Assembly (NCBI GenBank): GCA_016179105.1
Contig: JACOSB010000052.1
Coordinates: 1-57,101 of the forward strand
Source: Candidatus Acetothermia bacterium
GTDB taxonomy: Bacteria > Bipolaricaulota > Bipolaricaulia > RBG-16-55-9 > DRXL01
Length of the DNA: 57,101 nt
Reading direction: 5' to 3'
In this document: one piece after another, positions 14,378-23,090 of the stretch
How positions within the stretch are numbered: the first letter of the stretch is position 1
How the letters are laid out: the number at the start of each line of letters is the position of its first letter
The notes under the pieces: model-generated
The model's database searches: none
The model's input: the letters and a program-made list of their open reading frames with translations, nothing else
What the model was told of the DNA's origin: nothing
Program-made: the position numbers and the translations under genes

Positions 14378-15091
14378 ATGAGTGTTTGTCTGAAAGGGCA
14401 GAGAGTAGCCTGTGTGGTGTTAGTTTTAATGCTGAGTTGGGTGATAGCCCCGCCAGTGTGGGCAGGGGGCGGAGCTTTTGAAGGCGCGGGCGGGCCGGTC
14501 TTCATCAGCGCTCTTTTGGACCTGAGTGAGTTCGAGCGAAGCTTTCACAATCTCATCGAAGTGAAAGGGGATCTGGAATTTGACGGTAAACCCATTTTTT
14601 TGATGGGCGGCGGCGCTGGCTTCGGGGGCAATGAGACGCGCTTCGGCGGCATGGGCGGTGGGGGCCATTGGAGTTTTATTCCCAAGGGCACAGCCGAGTT
14701 CAACCGAGCCACGCTCGAGCTGGGCTGGGGCGGCTTCCTCATGGACCAGTTACTCATCGAGGGGAATATAGGGGCGCTCTCCGTAGGGGCGGTGATCGGA
14801 GGCGGTTCGTGGACACTCCACGTGAGCAAGGACGCTCAGGGTGAGTTTGGCGATTTGGTCATAAAACCCCCGTTGTATCTGGAATTGCATCGCTCGTTCT
14901 GGCTGGCGATGCCCTATGTCAGCGCGGAGTTCAGAATTTTCGATTTTGTGGGGCTGAGGATCGGAGCCGGGTTCTGGCTCTCGATCAGCCTAGAAGAATG
15001 GAAACTGCCGGATGACCGCGTCGTTCCCGGGGGACCGTTAAAAGCCATGGTCTTTCCCGTTTTTCAGGTGATGCTTGCGTTCGGAGGGTAA
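14378..15091 (+). CDS. Exported glycine-rich protein of unknown function
   Basis: 237 residues. The signal peptide (VACVVLVLMLSWVIAPPVWA) is followed by glycine-rich turns (GGGGAFEGAGG-like, FGGNETRFGGMGGGGHW) and alternating hydrophobic strands. The centre contains MDQLLIEGNIGALSVGAVIG, and the C-terminal part LGLRIGAGFWLSISLEEW-type strands. A small beta-barrel or periplasmic beta protein is plausible. GGAGG lies 10 nt before the ATG. It is the last envelope gene of the sigma operon, 46 bp after the lipoprotein gene. No family is recognised. Confidence 0.7.
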   Translation: MSVCLKGQRVACVVLVLMLSWVIAPPVWAGGGAFEGAGGPVFISALLDLSEFERSFHNLIEVKGDLEFDGKPIFLMGGGAGFGGNETRFGGMGGGGHWSFIPKGTAEFNRATLELGWGGFLMDQLLIEGNIGALSVGAVIGGGSWTLHVSKDAQGEFGDLVIKPPLYLELHRSFWLAMPYVSAEFRIFDFVGLRIGAGFWLSISLEEWKLPDDRVVPGGPLKAMVFPVFQVMLAFGG

Positions 15092-15096
15092 AAAGA

Positions 15097-15468
15097 ATGG
15101 AGCTCCCAGAATTACCAACAAACAGTACACTCGCTCATTTAAGATGGGTCAGCGAGAATGAGCTCAGCATCGACTGGCGCGATGGACACGCAAGCGTTTT
15201 CTTGCTCGCGTATCTCAGAAAATCTTGCCCGTGCGCGCTGTGCAAAGAAGATGCCCACGGGCTGGGTCTCAAACGGGGAATACGCCTGCAGCCCCGACCG
15301 CCTCTGGTTAACGAAGTAAAAGCCGTTGCTATCGAGCCCGTCGGACGGTACGCGATTCAAATTGTTTGGAACGACGGGCATCGTACGGGAATCTATAGTT
15401 ATGACTATCTGAGAAAACTCTGCCCTTGTAAGGACTGTAAGCCAACGGCAGACAAAGCTAAAAGCTAA
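15097..15468 (+). CDS. DUF971 protein (gamma-butyrobetaine-hydroxylase-like N-terminal domain)
   Basis: 123 residues. Family motifs occur twice in similar form: LSIDWRDGHASVFLLAYLRK with CPCALC, then IQIVWNDGHRTGIYSYDYLR with CPCKDC. The two Cys clusters probably bind zinc or a cluster. DUF971 proteins occur alone or next to Mrp/ApbC iron-sulfur carriers and are of uncertain function; no such partner is present here. It starts 5 bp after the preceding stop, so it may be read through from the sigma operon. Confidence 0.85.
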   Translation: MELPELPTNSTLAHLRWVSENELSIDWRDGHASVFLLAYLRKSCPCALCKEDAHGLGLKRGIRLQPRPPLVNEVKAVAIEPVGRYAIQIVWNDGHRTGIYSYDYLRKLCPCKDCKPTADKAKS

Positions 15469-15483
15469 TGCTTAGTTTTTGGG

Positions 15484-15505
15484 TGTTCTTGGCGCCTTGG
15501 CGGTT
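15484..15505. repeat. GCCAAG-type repeat, right-arm fragment
   Basis: TTCTTGGCGCCTTGGCGGTT, equivalent to the right arm of the complete palindromes at 21980-22044 and 54866-54928. It lies in the gap between two convergent genes. Confidence 0.55.
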
Positions 15506-15518
15506 AAAAAGATTTGTC

Positions 15519-15971
15519 TTAAAAATCGTAACGCAGCCCGATGTTATAGACCAAGCTCAGGCCCTCGCCAGCCATCACCCAGACTTCGCCCAAAATCGTG
15601 AAAGACGTGTTGGGAATGGGAAAATCTACGCCAGCCAGGGCGTGGAACAAGAGTTTTATGATCGTCAACCCGCCCTGGGTCTCGACGCCGACGTGACCGC
15701 CGACGCCGATGTAAGGAACCGTCTCGAAGCCGGCGACATCGAACGTCCAGACCATGAGCTTGAGTTGACCCACCGCCGCCAGGCTCGAATTGGTGCCGAG
15801 CGCCAACGGGACGCCCATCTCAAAGGAAAGTCTGTCGGTGATGCCCAACGAGGCATAAAGCTGCAACGGAATTTTAAGACCGACTCCGAGCGATGGTTGC
15901 CCCCACGCAAGGGCTTTTATGCCGAGCAAACTACTCAACACGAGCGCGATGACGAGCATAGAGCGCAGCAT
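15519..15971 (-). CDS. Small exported beta-barrel-like protein
   Basis: 150 residues from ATG 15971, chosen because GGGGAG lies 5 nt upstream (the track-length alternative begins 7 codons earlier). The signal peptide is MLRSMLVIALVLSSLLGIKA. The mature part has alternating strands (LGVGLKIPLQLYASLG, LSFEMGVPLALG, VPYIGVGGHVGVE) and ends LSLVYNIGLRYDF. The terminal Phe and the strand pattern suggest an outer-membrane barrel. It follows a similar gene 20 bp upstream, so they form a two-gene operon. Confidence 0.6.
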   Translation of the reverse strand: MLRSMLVIALVLSSLLGIKALAWGQPSLGVGLKIPLQLYASLGITDRLSFEMGVPLALGTNSSLAAVGQLKLMVWTFDVAGFETVPYIGVGGHVGVETQGGLTIIKLLFHALAGVDFPIPNTSFTILGEVWVMAGEGLSLVYNIGLRYDF

Positions 15972-15991
15972 GTCTCTCCCCTTTTTGCCCA

Positions 15992-16486
15992 CTAGAAATT
16001 CACGCGCACACCCAGATTAATAAACGGTCCGCTGAACGTGTTCAGAAAAATAGAAAAAAACTTCACGCCGATGTCTAACAGAAAACTGATCGGCAGCTCC
16101 GAGAGAGGCCATTCGAGCCCTAGCAGACCTTGGCCTCCCCAAAGAGACTCCGAAGCCACGGAGATATAGATGAGCCCCACACCGAGATAAAACCCGAGCC
16201 ATTTGTGTCTCTCCGGTTTCTCCGACCAAAGCGTTAAGAATGTGAATTTTCCGCTCAGTGAGGCAAAAATTGGAGCAGCCGGGACTAAGAGACTGGCTTC
16301 GATCTCAAATTTTTCAAAAATTTGGTAGCTCCCGGTGACTTCGATATTATCGTAAAAATTGTTCACTGAGAGCCTCTGCAGTTCGACAGGGATCTGCAGG
16401 CCGAAACTCAAGTTTTCCGCATTTGTTCTGAAAGCAAGCCCGAACAAAACAATGGCTCCCAGTAAAACAGCCCAACGTGTCTTCAA
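15992..16486 (-). CDS. Small exported beta-barrel-like protein
   Basis: 164 residues from TTG 16486, preferred because AAGGAG lies 6 nt upstream; a GTG at 16501 has no ribosome-binding site. The signal peptide runs LLGAIVLFGLAFRTNA. The mature chain has amphipathic strands (LSFGLQIPVELQRLS, WLGFYLGVGLIYISVA, ISFLLDIGVKFFSIF) and ends INLGVRVNF with a terminal Phe. Its order of strands resembles the next gene, so the two may be distant paralogues. Function unknown. Confidence 0.6.
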   Translation of the reverse strand: MKTRWAVLLGAIVLFGLAFRTNAENLSFGLQIPVELQRLSVNNFYDNIEVTGSYQIFEKFEIEASLLVPAAPIFASLSGKFTFLTLWSEKPERHKWLGFYLGVGLIYISVASESLWGGQGLLGLEWPLSELPISFLLDIGVKFFSIFLNTFSGPFINLGVRVNF

Positions 16487-16518
16487 TGACCGCTCCTTCA
16501 CCGCAACGATTTCAAAAA

Positions 16519-17265
16519 CTATCCGACCTGCTGGAGGACTTCTTCGGGGATGTCGAAGTTGGCATACACTTCTTGGACATCTTCTTGGTCGTCGAGTTTT
16601 TCGATGAATCTTAAGACTTTTTGAGCGTCGGCGCCCTCGACGTGTACAGTATTCTTGGGCACGAGCGTGGCTTCGGCCCGCTCGATCGAAATCCCCTGTT
16701 TTTCGAGAGCCTCGCGCACGGCGCGCAGCGCGTGCGGGTCGCAGTAGATCTCGATCTCGCCCTCTTTTTCTTGAATGTCTTCGGCACCCAGGTCGATCAC
16801 ACTCATCAAGAGTAAGTCTTTATCGATCGAGAGTTTGGCTGTCAAGAGCGTGATCACGCCGCGGCGCTCGAACATCCAGGCGACGGAGCCTTCGAGCGAG
16901 CAACCATAGGCAGCAAAAATGTGGCGAATCTCAGACGCAGCGCGGTTTTTGTTGTCTGTGATGATACGAAGCAAGATGGCGACACCCGCTGGGCCGTAGC
17001 CCTCGTACTGGAGTTCTTCATACATCACTCCGCCGAGTTCACCGGTCGCTTTTTTGATGGCGCGTTCGATGTTGTCTCTCGGCATGTTGGCCGCGCGGGC
17101 GCGCTCGATCGCGTTGGCGAGCGTGATATTCTTCTCCGGGTTCGGGTCACCGGCTTTGGCGGCGAGAAAGATCTCTTTGGCGATCTTCGTGAAAACCTTG
17201 CCGCGCACAGCATCTTGGCGCCCTTTGCGATGCTTAATGTTCGCCCATTTGGAATGACCCGCCAT
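16519..17265 (-). CDS. YebC/PmpR-family protein
   Basis: 248 residues from ATG 17265 (GAGGAG 6 nt upstream), giving the canonical MAGHSKWANIKHRKGRQDA N-terminus. Also diagnostic are KIAKEIFLAAKAG, ANMPRDNIERAIKKA, YEGYGPAGVAILL, TDNKNRAASEIRHIF and the final domain ending YANFDIPEEVL. YebC-type proteins act as transcriptional regulators, and some members relieve ribosome stalling at proline runs. In the cytosol. It is divergent from dcd across a 121-bp gap. Confidence 0.95.
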   Translation of the reverse strand: MAGHSKWANIKHRKGRQDAVRGKVFTKIAKEIFLAAKAGDPNPEKNITLANAIERARAANMPRDNIERAIKKATGELGGVMYEELQYEGYGPAGVAILLRIITDNKNRAASEIRHIFAAYGCSLEGSVAWMFERRGVITLLTAKLSIDKDLLLMSVIDLGAEDIQEKEGEIEIYCDPHALRAVREALEKQGISIERAEATLVPKNTVHVEGADAQKVLRFIEKLDDQEDVQEVYANFDIPEEVLQQVG

Positions 17266-17346
17266 GGATTGCTCCTCTTTTGTCATTTAATTTAGCGAAT
17301 CATACGCAATTTTTCAAGATGGAGTGAGGCTCTTTCACACGCTTGC

Positions 17347-17352
17347 TATAAT
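17347..17352 (+). promoter_or_regulatory. -10 element (TATAAT) upstream of dcd
   Basis: A consensus TATAAT lies 34 bp before the chosen dcd start. The -35 region at 17 bp distance is weak, so only the -10 is called. Confidence 0.45.
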
Positions 17353-17386
17353 GTGGCCCAACAGAGTCAAGAGGGGTGTAACTGCG

Positions 17387-17944
17387 ATGCTCAAGAACGA
17401 CCGTTGGATTCGCGAGATGGCCCTCAAACACAAGATGATCGATCCTTTTGTCGATAAGCATATGGAAAAGGGGGTTATCTCGTACGGGCTTTCCAGCTAC
17501 GGCTATGATATTCGCGTGGCCGACGAGTACAAAATTTTTACGAACGTCAATAACTCGATCGTGGACCCCAAGCATTTTGATCCTCGTTCGTTCGTCGATT
17601 TTCGCGGGGATGTCTGCGTGATTCCGCCCAACTCGTTCGCGCTCGCGCGCTCGGTCGAATACTTTCGCATCCCCCGAGAAGTGCTCGTGATCACGCTGGG
17701 GAAAAGTTCGTACGCACGTTGCGGCATAATATTAAACGTAACTCCCGCCGAGCCTGAATGGGAAGGGCATCTGGTGATCGAGATTTCTAATTCATCGCCA
17801 TTACCGGCCAAGATTTATTCTAACGAGGGCATTGCCCAGATGATCTTTCTCGAATCTCCCGAGGGTTGCGAAGTCTCTTACGCCGACCGCAAGGGCAAGT
17901 ACCAAAAACAGATGGGCATTGTCACCTCTAAAGTGAAGACGTGA
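17387..17944 (+). CDS. dcd: dCTP deaminase
   Basis: 185 residues from ATG 17387 ([11 protein letters not shown]), preferred over the longer frame because TATAAT at 17347 would lie inside it. Motifs: [38 protein letters not shown], the nucleotide-binding [10 protein letters not shown], and [12 protein letters not shown] with the catalytic Glu. It converts dCTP to dUTP, feeding dTMP synthesis; a bifunctional deaminase/dUTPase cannot be excluded. A palindromic repeat follows. Confidence 0.93.
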   Translation: MLKNDRWIREMALKHKMIDPFVDKHMEKGVISYGLSSYGYDIRVADEYKIFTNVNNSIVDPKHFDPRSFVDFRGDVCVIPPNSFALARSVEYFRIPREVLVITLGKSSYARCGIILNVTPAEPEWEGHLVIEISNSSPLPAKIYSNEGIAQMIFLESPEGCEVSYADRKGKYQKQMGIVTSKVKT

Positions 17945-17971
17945 GGTGTAGGCACAACTATGCAAACTATA

Positions 17972-18066
17972 GAATCACGGAAAGCGCTGAGGAGCGCGGA
18001 AGACGCGGAAGAAAAGACAAGTCGTTTTCAGTGGTTTCCGTGAAATTTCTGTGTCCTCCGTGATTC
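17972..18066. repeat. ACGGAA-type palindromic repeat, copy 3
   Basis: GAATCACGGA on the left and TCCGTGATTC on the right, with GCGGAAG/ACGCGGAAG units and GGTTTCCGTG on the other arm. It lies directly after dcd and before the promoter of the next operon. Confidence 0.75.
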
Positions 18067-18080
18067 AAATTCGGATGAAG

Positions 18081-18110
18081 TTGGAGACTTTTTCGGAGGT
18101 CTGTTATAAT
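18081..18110 (+). promoter_or_regulatory. Promoter of the yajC-secDF gene cluster
   Basis: TTGGAG (18081-18086), 18-nt spacer, TATAAT (18105-18110). It precedes the multi-pass membrane protein gene and then yajC. Confidence 0.5.
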
Positions 18111-18173
18111 GAGCGGTAAATCGGCGAGTTGCGGGCGGTAGAACACATCTACAATTATCGGGAAAGGATCCAT

Positions 18174-18686
18174 TTGGATATTCTAGGCCGAGTGCTGACG
18201 ATTTCTTTGGGTGCACTGGTCTTGGCGTTGGGGTCTTTCTCGCTCGCTGAACGGGTGATCTTAGGGGCAACGATCCTGATTTTTCTCAGCTATAGAATCT
18301 TCCGCGAACAGCGGGGTTTTCGCTTTGAATTGGTCAAGGGGAATATGCTCCCGCTCTTTCCGGGACATCTCTTGCTCTTGCTGGGGCTCGCCACGATGAA
18401 ATCATATACTACGGAATTGCTGGGGATTTGGATCGTGATCGTCGTACTGACGATCGGGCTCGATCTTTTGGCGAATTTGATGGGTGCCGAACGCTGGGCC
18501 TTGCTCGCGGGAACCTACTGTCTTATCTTCGGGGGAGTCTTTTATCTGATCAGAGAACTCTTCGTGCGCAGTGAGAAATTTTCTGAGCAAAGCGCAGCAA
18601 TTTCTCTGGGGATTGGAATTGGCGGAGGGCTTTATTTAGCGCTGGCCGTCTATCGGTTCTATAGGTTGCGGCCGGCGACTTCTTAG
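18174..18686 (+). CDS. Multi-pass membrane protein of unknown function
   Basis: 170 residues from TTG 18174 (AAAGGA upstream); a TTG at 18129 would add 15 residues. About five hydrophobic segments are visible: LTISLGALVLALGSFSL, VILGATILIFLSY, LLLLLGLATM, GIWIVIVVLTIGLDLL, LLAGTYCLIFGGVFYLI and a last one ending LYLALAVYRFY. No family is recognised; it superficially resembles HdeD/DUF308 proteins. Located immediately upstream of yajC (8 bp), so it may be co-translated with the Sec accessory proteins. Confidence 0.6.
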   Translation: MDILGRVLTISLGALVLALGSFSLAERVILGATILIFLSYRIFREQRGFRFELVKGNMLPLFPGHLLLLLGLATMKSYTTELLGIWIVIVVLTIGLDLLANLMGAERWALLAGTYCLIFGGVFYLIRELFVRSEKFSEQSAAISLGIGIGGGLYLALAVYRFYRLRPATS

Positions 18687-18694
18687 GGGGCAGA

Positions 18695-19036
18695 ATGGGA
18701 ATGTTGGCCAGTGTCGCGGGATTGACTTTGTTTTTGCAGCAGCCTTCAACGGACAGTGGGGGCGGCATGGGGTTTATGTTGCAGATTGTTTTGATGTTCG
18801 TCGTCTTCGGAGCAGTGACGTATTTTATGGTCATCCGGCCGCAGCGCAGGCGTCAGCAAGAACATCAGGCGCTCATGGAGAGCCTCAAGCGTGGGGATGA
18901 AGTCATCACCACTGGAGGCATCTATGGGAAGATCAAGAAAGTAGAAAAAGATCACATCGTGCTCGAGGTCGACGAAGAGGGACGGACGCTCAAGATTATG
19001 AGAGATAGCGTGATCGAGAAGGAGAAAGCCGCTTGA
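18695..19036 (+). CDS. yajC: Sec translocon accessory protein YajC
   Basis: 113 residues. One N-terminal membrane helix (LQIVLMFVVFGAVTYFMVIR) leads into the diagnostic PQRRRQQEHQALMESLKRGD, EVITTGGIYGKIKKVEKDH and a short C-terminal beta part. YajC associates with SecD-SecF in the inner membrane. GGGGG lies just upstream of the ATG. The stop overlaps the next start (TTGA). Confidence 0.92.
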   Translation: MGMLASVAGLTLFLQQPSTDSGGGMGFMLQIVLMFVVFGAVTYFMVIRPQRRRQQEHQALMESLKRGDEVITTGGIYGKIKKVEKDHIVLEVDEEGRTLKIMRDSVIEKEKAA

Positions 19037-19461
19037 GCAAACGGACCTTTTTCAGATTTCGTCGCCGCAAGCTTTGGAGCCGAGAGCGATCTCTGTGTAT
19101 CGCGATCGTGGCGATCTTCGCGCTCATCGCCAGCTGGCAAGCGAATGAGGCTCGCACTCTAGGGTCCGTTGCGGATAGACACGCTAAGAGTGTTTCAGGG
19201 CTCCGTCAGATAGTCTATGCAGAGGCCGAGGGTAAAGGCATCGCTGTGCCGTCCGATGCAGACCCGGCCAAGTTTTACATCTTCGTGCCGAGTGCGGGCC
19301 CGTTGCCGACCACGCTTAAGTTCAGCGAGCAGGGTTTTGCGGGCCGCTCGGTGGACATAAAGTCAGAGGCGAGCGCCGTCAACACAAAGCCCATTGTCTT
19401 GAGCGTGACTCTTCTCTTATTTGCGGTAACTTATTATAACGTCTTCTTGCGTCCAGTCTAG
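19033..19461 (+). CDS. Hypothetical protein with two membrane helices, between yajC and secD
   Basis: 142 residues from TTG 19033, which overlaps the yajC stop by 4 nt. It has a basic N-terminus (RTFFRFRRRKLWSRERS), a helix (LCIAIVAIFALIASW), an exported stretch with FYIFVPSAGPLPTTLKF, and a C-terminal helix (IVLSVTLLLFAVTYYNVFL). No family is recognised. Position suggests a Sec-associated role or simple co-transcription. Confidence 0.6.
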   Translation: MSKRTFFRFRRRKLWSRERSLCIAIVAIFALIASWQANEARTLGSVADRHAKSVSGLRQIVYAEAEGKGIAVPSDADPAKFYIFVPSAGPLPTTLKFSEQGFAGRSVDIKSEASAVNTKPIVLSVTLLLFAVTYYNVFLRPV

Positions 19462-19558
19462 TAGCTCTCTCCCACTCAAGCCAATTCTTGACCGAAAGCC
19501 ATTGCGTCGTCTTTTTCATAAAAGCTAAAAGCAATGTTGTGGGAAAGGAGAAAGCAGT

Positions 19559-20992
19559 ATGAACCAACAAGTAGTTTACAACTGGTTGCGATTAGGTGCA
19601 TTGGCGCTCGTCTCGATCATCTCGATTTTCTTTTTCTGGCCGCGTGAGGGAGGTCAGCTGGCTTGGCCCTTCACCGATGATGGCGGGCTCCGGCAGCCGA
19701 ACGTGAACTTGGGATTGGACCTGCGCGGCGGGTGTATGCTGACTGTCCAGCTCGATATTCCTCCCGATGCGCCACAAGATAAAAAGGATCAACTGCTCAG
19801 TCAGACGTTGGTTGTCGTCGAGAACCGCATCAACGGGCTTGGGCTCACCGAGCCGATCATCTCGGCGGTGGGCAGCGACCGCGTCTTGATTCAGTTGCCG
19901 GGTGCTAAAGACACTGAGCTGTGCCAGCAGATCGTCAACATTCAGGGGCAGTTGGAGTTTAAGATAGTCATAAAATCCTCTTCGGTTGAGGGCGAACTCA
20001 AGACCGCAGATCTGCGCCAAGAGATTCTCAAGAGTCGCGAGTGCTATATCCCAAAGCTCAAGGACAACTGTCAAGAATATTTGGTAGACACCGAACCGCT
20101 TCTCACGGGATCAGCGCTCGAGCCGGGCAAGCAGCAAATGGTCGTGACCACGCCATCACCCAGCAACCCCAGCCCGATCGTCGTCTCATTGACGTTCAAT
20201 CAAGAGGGTGCCCAAAAATTTAGGGATGCGGTCGTCAAGGTGGGGCCAGACACGGCTCAAGATGCTAAGCGCCTCGCGATCGTCCTGGATAAACAAGTTT
20301 ACAGTGCCCCGGTCATTCGAGCGGATCTGTACAACGAGGCCAAGAACGGTAAGCTCATCCGACAGGCGCAGATCACCGGTAAGTTCACGGTCGATGAGGG
20401 CAAATTGCTCGCTTCGGTCTTGAACGCGGGCGCGCTGCCGACCAAGCTCACGACAATTCAGAACGCGACCGTGGGTCCCTCGCTCGGGCAAGACTCGATC
20501 GAGAAGGGACTCAGCTCGACGCTCATCGCCGGCGCGCTCATCTTGCTCTTCATGGTGATCTACTACCGGCTCTCGGGGATTATCGCGGACTTCACGATGG
20601 TTCTCAATATCGTAGTTCTGCTCGGTGCGCTCTCACTTTTGGGCGCGACGTTGACGCTGCCGGGCATCGCCGGAATTATTCTCACCATCGGTATGGGTGT
20701 GGATTCGAACGTGCTGATCTTTGAGCGTATGCGCGAAGAGTTAAAAACGGGAAAACCGGCGCGCGCCGCCATAGACGCGGGATACGATCGAGCCCTCACA
20801 ACCATCATCGACTCGCACGTCACGACGCTCTTGACAGGCTTGATTCTCTTCATGTTCGGCACCGGGCCGATCCGTGGGTTTGCGATCACCCTGTGTATGG
20901 GTATCACGATCAACTTGTTCACGGCTTTGGTGGGGACGCGCATGTGCTTCGAGTTCTTGAAGATCCGGCGCATCCAAAAGCTGAGCATCTAA
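19559..20992 (+). CDS. secD: Protein translocase subunit SecD
   Basis: 477 residues. N-terminal helix (LGALALVSIISIFFFW), then the P1 head with NLGLDLRGGCMLTVQLD. The C-terminal half has five helices and the conserved GLSSTLIAGALILLFMVIYY, GIAGIILTIGMGVDSNVLIF and ITLCMGITINLFTALVGTRM. SecD uses the proton gradient to pull secreted proteins across the inner membrane with SecF. GGAAAGGAG precedes the ATG. SecF follows 13 bp later. Confidence 0.96.
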   Translation: MNQQVVYNWLRLGALALVSIISIFFFWPREGGQLAWPFTDDGGLRQPNVNLGLDLRGGCMLTVQLDIPPDAPQDKKDQLLSQTLVVVENRINGLGLTEPIISAVGSDRVLIQLPGAKDTELCQQIVNIQGQLEFKIVIKSSSVEGELKTADLRQEILKSRECYIPKLKDNCQEYLVDTEPLLTGSALEPGKQQMVVTTPSPSNPSPIVVSLTFNQEGAQKFRDAVVKVGPDTAQDAKRLAIVLDKQVYSAPVIRADLYNEAKNGKLIRQAQITGKFTVDEGKLLASVLNAGALPTKLTTIQNATVGPSLGQDSIEKGLSSTLIAGALILLFMVIYYRLSGIIADFTMVLNIVVLLGALSLLGATLTLPGIAGIILTIGMGVDSNVLIFERMREELKTGKPARAAIDAGYDRALTTIIDSHVTTLLTGLILFMFGTGPIRGFAITLCMGITINLFTALVGTRMCFEFLKIRRIQKLSI

Positions 20993-21005
20993 GGAGCAAA
21001 GAACA

Positions 21006-21971
21006 ATGTTTCAAATCATTTGGAAAGAGACTCATATCGACTTCATGGGAAAACGCTTCATCGCGTTCACCCTCTCGGGCTTGCTCGTGCTCGCGGGCAT
21101 CTTCGCTTTCATACAGATCTCGCTGGGCAATGCGAACCTGGGGATAGAGTTTGTCGGCGGAACGGCCATGCAAATCTCCTTCAGCAAGCCTGTACCGCTC
21201 GATCAGGCGCGTGGGGCAATCAGAGGCACGGGCATTACGGGAGAAGAGCTGCAAAACATCGAGGGCAAGAACGCGATCTTCGTGCGCGTCAAGCGGGTCG
21301 ACATCGGCACCAACCCGGAAGAGACGGCCGAGAAGCGCATCACGGACGCGCTCAGGAAATTGGACGATAAACTCACGATCGACAGCAGCGAGTCGATCGG
21401 GCCCACCATCGGTAAAGAGCTGCGCGATAAAGCGATCTTGGCGATCATCTTCGCGACGCTGGGCTTGCTGATCTACATCGCGATCCGATTCGATTATAAA
21501 TTCGGGATCGCGGCGGCGATCGCGACTTTTCATGACGTACTGGCTGTACTGGGCGTTGTCTATATACTGAACATCGAGATCACGCTGTTCATTATCACGG
21601 CGCTCTTGACGCTGGCGGGTTACTCGCTCACAGATACAGTCGTCGTCTTCGATCGTATTCGCGAAAACTTAAGAAAAAACCCGCGTATGCCTTTTATGGA
21701 CCTGCTCAATGCTTCGATCAACCAAGTGCTTAGCCGAACGATCATCACCTCGTTGACGGTACTCTTGGTCTTGGTCGCGCTCTTCTTCTTCGGGGGAACC
21801 GTGCTGCACGACTTCTCCTTCGCGCTGGGCTTCGGCGTCATTGTGGGAACGTACTCGTCCATCTTCGTGGCGAGCCCGCTCTTGCTCATCTGGCGCGGCG
21901 GTGGCAGTGGAAAGCTGATAGGCCAAGTGAAGAGGGAACAGCCGACAGCGGCAGCGACCAGCAAGCCATAA
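21006..21971 (+). CDS. secF: Protein translocase subunit SecF
   Basis: 321 residues. N-terminal helix, then NLGIEFVGGTAMQISF, the smaller head domain, SIGPTIGKELRDKAILAI and membrane helices with ALLTLAGYSLTDTVVVFDR and the Arg-Glu-Asn-Leu (RENL) segment. Partners SecD in the inner membrane. The last 20 residues are polar. A GCCAAG-type palindrome directly downstream probably ends the transcript and separates it from the convergent holA. Confidence 0.96.
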   Translation: MFQIIWKETHIDFMGKRFIAFTLSGLLVLAGIFAFIQISLGNANLGIEFVGGTAMQISFSKPVPLDQARGAIRGTGITGEELQNIEGKNAIFVRVKRVDIGTNPEETAEKRITDALRKLDDKLTIDSSESIGPTIGKELRDKAILAIIFATLGLLIYIAIRFDYKFGIAAAIATFHDVLAVLGVVYILNIEITLFIITALLTLAGYSLTDTVVVFDRIRENLRKNPRMPFMDLLNASINQVLSRTIITSLTVLLVLVALFFFGGTVLHDFSFALGFGVIVGTYSSIFVASPLLLIWRGGGSGKLIGQVKREQPTAAATSKP

Positions 21972-21979
21972 TCAAACAG

Positions 21980-22044
21980 AACCGCCAAGGCGCGGAGGAC
22001 GCCAAGAAATAAAAGAACTTGGCGACCTTGGCGTCTTGGCGGTT
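21980..22044. repeat. GCCAAG-type long palindrome between convergent secF and holA
   Basis: The left arm AACCGCCAAGGCG, with GACGCCAAG, pairs with CTTGGCG, ACCTTGGCG and TCTTGGCGGTT on the right. A complete hairpin of about 65 nt can form on either strand. A second complete copy is at 54866-54928; partial arms occur at 5605 and 15484. Confidence 0.75.
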
Positions 22045-22053
22045 AATCTTCTT

Positions 22054-23010
22054 TTACGCCTGCAGCACGTGCTTAGGCACCGTAATTCTTAGCAAAATCT
22101 CGAAGAGCGCCTCGTGCGGCTCGCGCTCGCCCTGCTTGATTGCAATATCTTCCCGCTGGAGTCGATGGATCAATTCAATCAACTCGGCTTCGGTGAACTG
22201 AGAAACCATCCGGCGCTGTTTGTTGATCATCCAGGCATAGCGACCAAGCTCTTGGGCGATCTCATCATCGGACTGCCCCGTTGCAATCAATGATTTCACG
22301 GAAAGCAAGCTGCGAATCTGCGAGGCGATCATGAAGAAGAGCTTCATCGGGTCCTCGCCGCTCTCCAGCAATCTTCGCAGATATTTAAGAACTGCCAGCT
22401 TGCGTTCACCGACGAGATCCAAAAACTCAAAGATATTTCCGCTCTGGTCGCTGAAGACGAGTCCTTTGAGTTCTTCGACGTCGAGCTCGCCCTTGTGAGG
22501 ATAGCAGGCAAGTTTTTCGATCTCGCGTTCGAGTCGACCTACATCGGGTTCGACAGCACTCACTAAATAGCGAAAGCCTTCAGCCGTCACGCGCACATTT
22601 TTCTCTTTGAGTAATTCTCGAACAATTCCGGGAAGCGTGCGGCGATCGGGTTTGCTCAGCTCTTGGGCTAGCCCTTTCTTTTCGATGGTTTTATAAAGCT
22701 TACTGCGCTTGTCGAGTTTTTCGCATTCGAGAATGAGATAGACGTGCGGAGGCAGACTCTTGTTCAGAATCTCGACGAGTGGCTCTTGATCTTTGAATTC
22801 ATCAGCGTTATGAATGAGAATAATTTTGCCATCTTCAAACAGCGGAGAAATTTTTAAGTGCGAGAGCAGTTCGCGCAATTCTAATTCTTCTCCGTCGAGG
22901 CGAATATCGCCCAAGCGTGCTTTCGATTGGGCGCGAATCTCTTTCATTTGGTTCTCAGCGGAGCGGCGTCGGAGCGTGCTCTCGCCGGTGAAGAGATAAA
23001 CAAAGTGCAT
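22054..23010 (-). CDS. holA: DNA polymerase III delta subunit
   Basis: 318 residues. The N-terminal AAA+-like fold (VYLFTGESTLRRRSAENQM, LEDGKIILIHNADEF-type strand) lacks a Walker motif, as usual for delta. The middle is DVGRLEREIEKLACY, and the C-terminal collar helices include GNIFEFLDLVGERK, SGEDPMKLFFMIASQIRSLL and ELIELIHRLQREDIAIKQG. It opens the beta clamp within the clamp loader. Convergent with secF. Confidence 0.9.
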   Translation of the reverse strand: MHFVYLFTGESTLRRRSAENQMKEIRAQSKARLGDIRLDGEELELRELLSHLKISPLFEDGKIILIHNADEFKDQEPLVEILNKSLPPHVYLILECEKLDKRSKLYKTIEKKGLAQELSKPDRRTLPGIVRELLKEKNVRVTAEGFRYLVSAVEPDVGRLEREIEKLACYPHKGELDVEELKGLVFSDQSGNIFEFLDLVGERKLAVLKYLRRLLESGEDPMKLFFMIASQIRSLLSVKSLIATGQSDDEIAQELGRYAWMINKQRRMVSQFTEAELIELIHRLQREDIAIKQGEREPHEALFEILLRITVPKHVLQA

Positions 23011-23090
23011 AGGTTAATTGACGCCAAGAGCGCAAAGAAAAAGAATTTGTAGAAGCGCACGGCCGTGTGCCCCTACGCCAGCTTGCATTA

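Noticed and set aside
15468..15995. 175-codon plus-strand ORF opposite the small barrel gene
   Set aside because: Its product is charged and low-complexity, while the opposite strand has a clear signal peptide and strand pattern with a proper ribosome-binding site.
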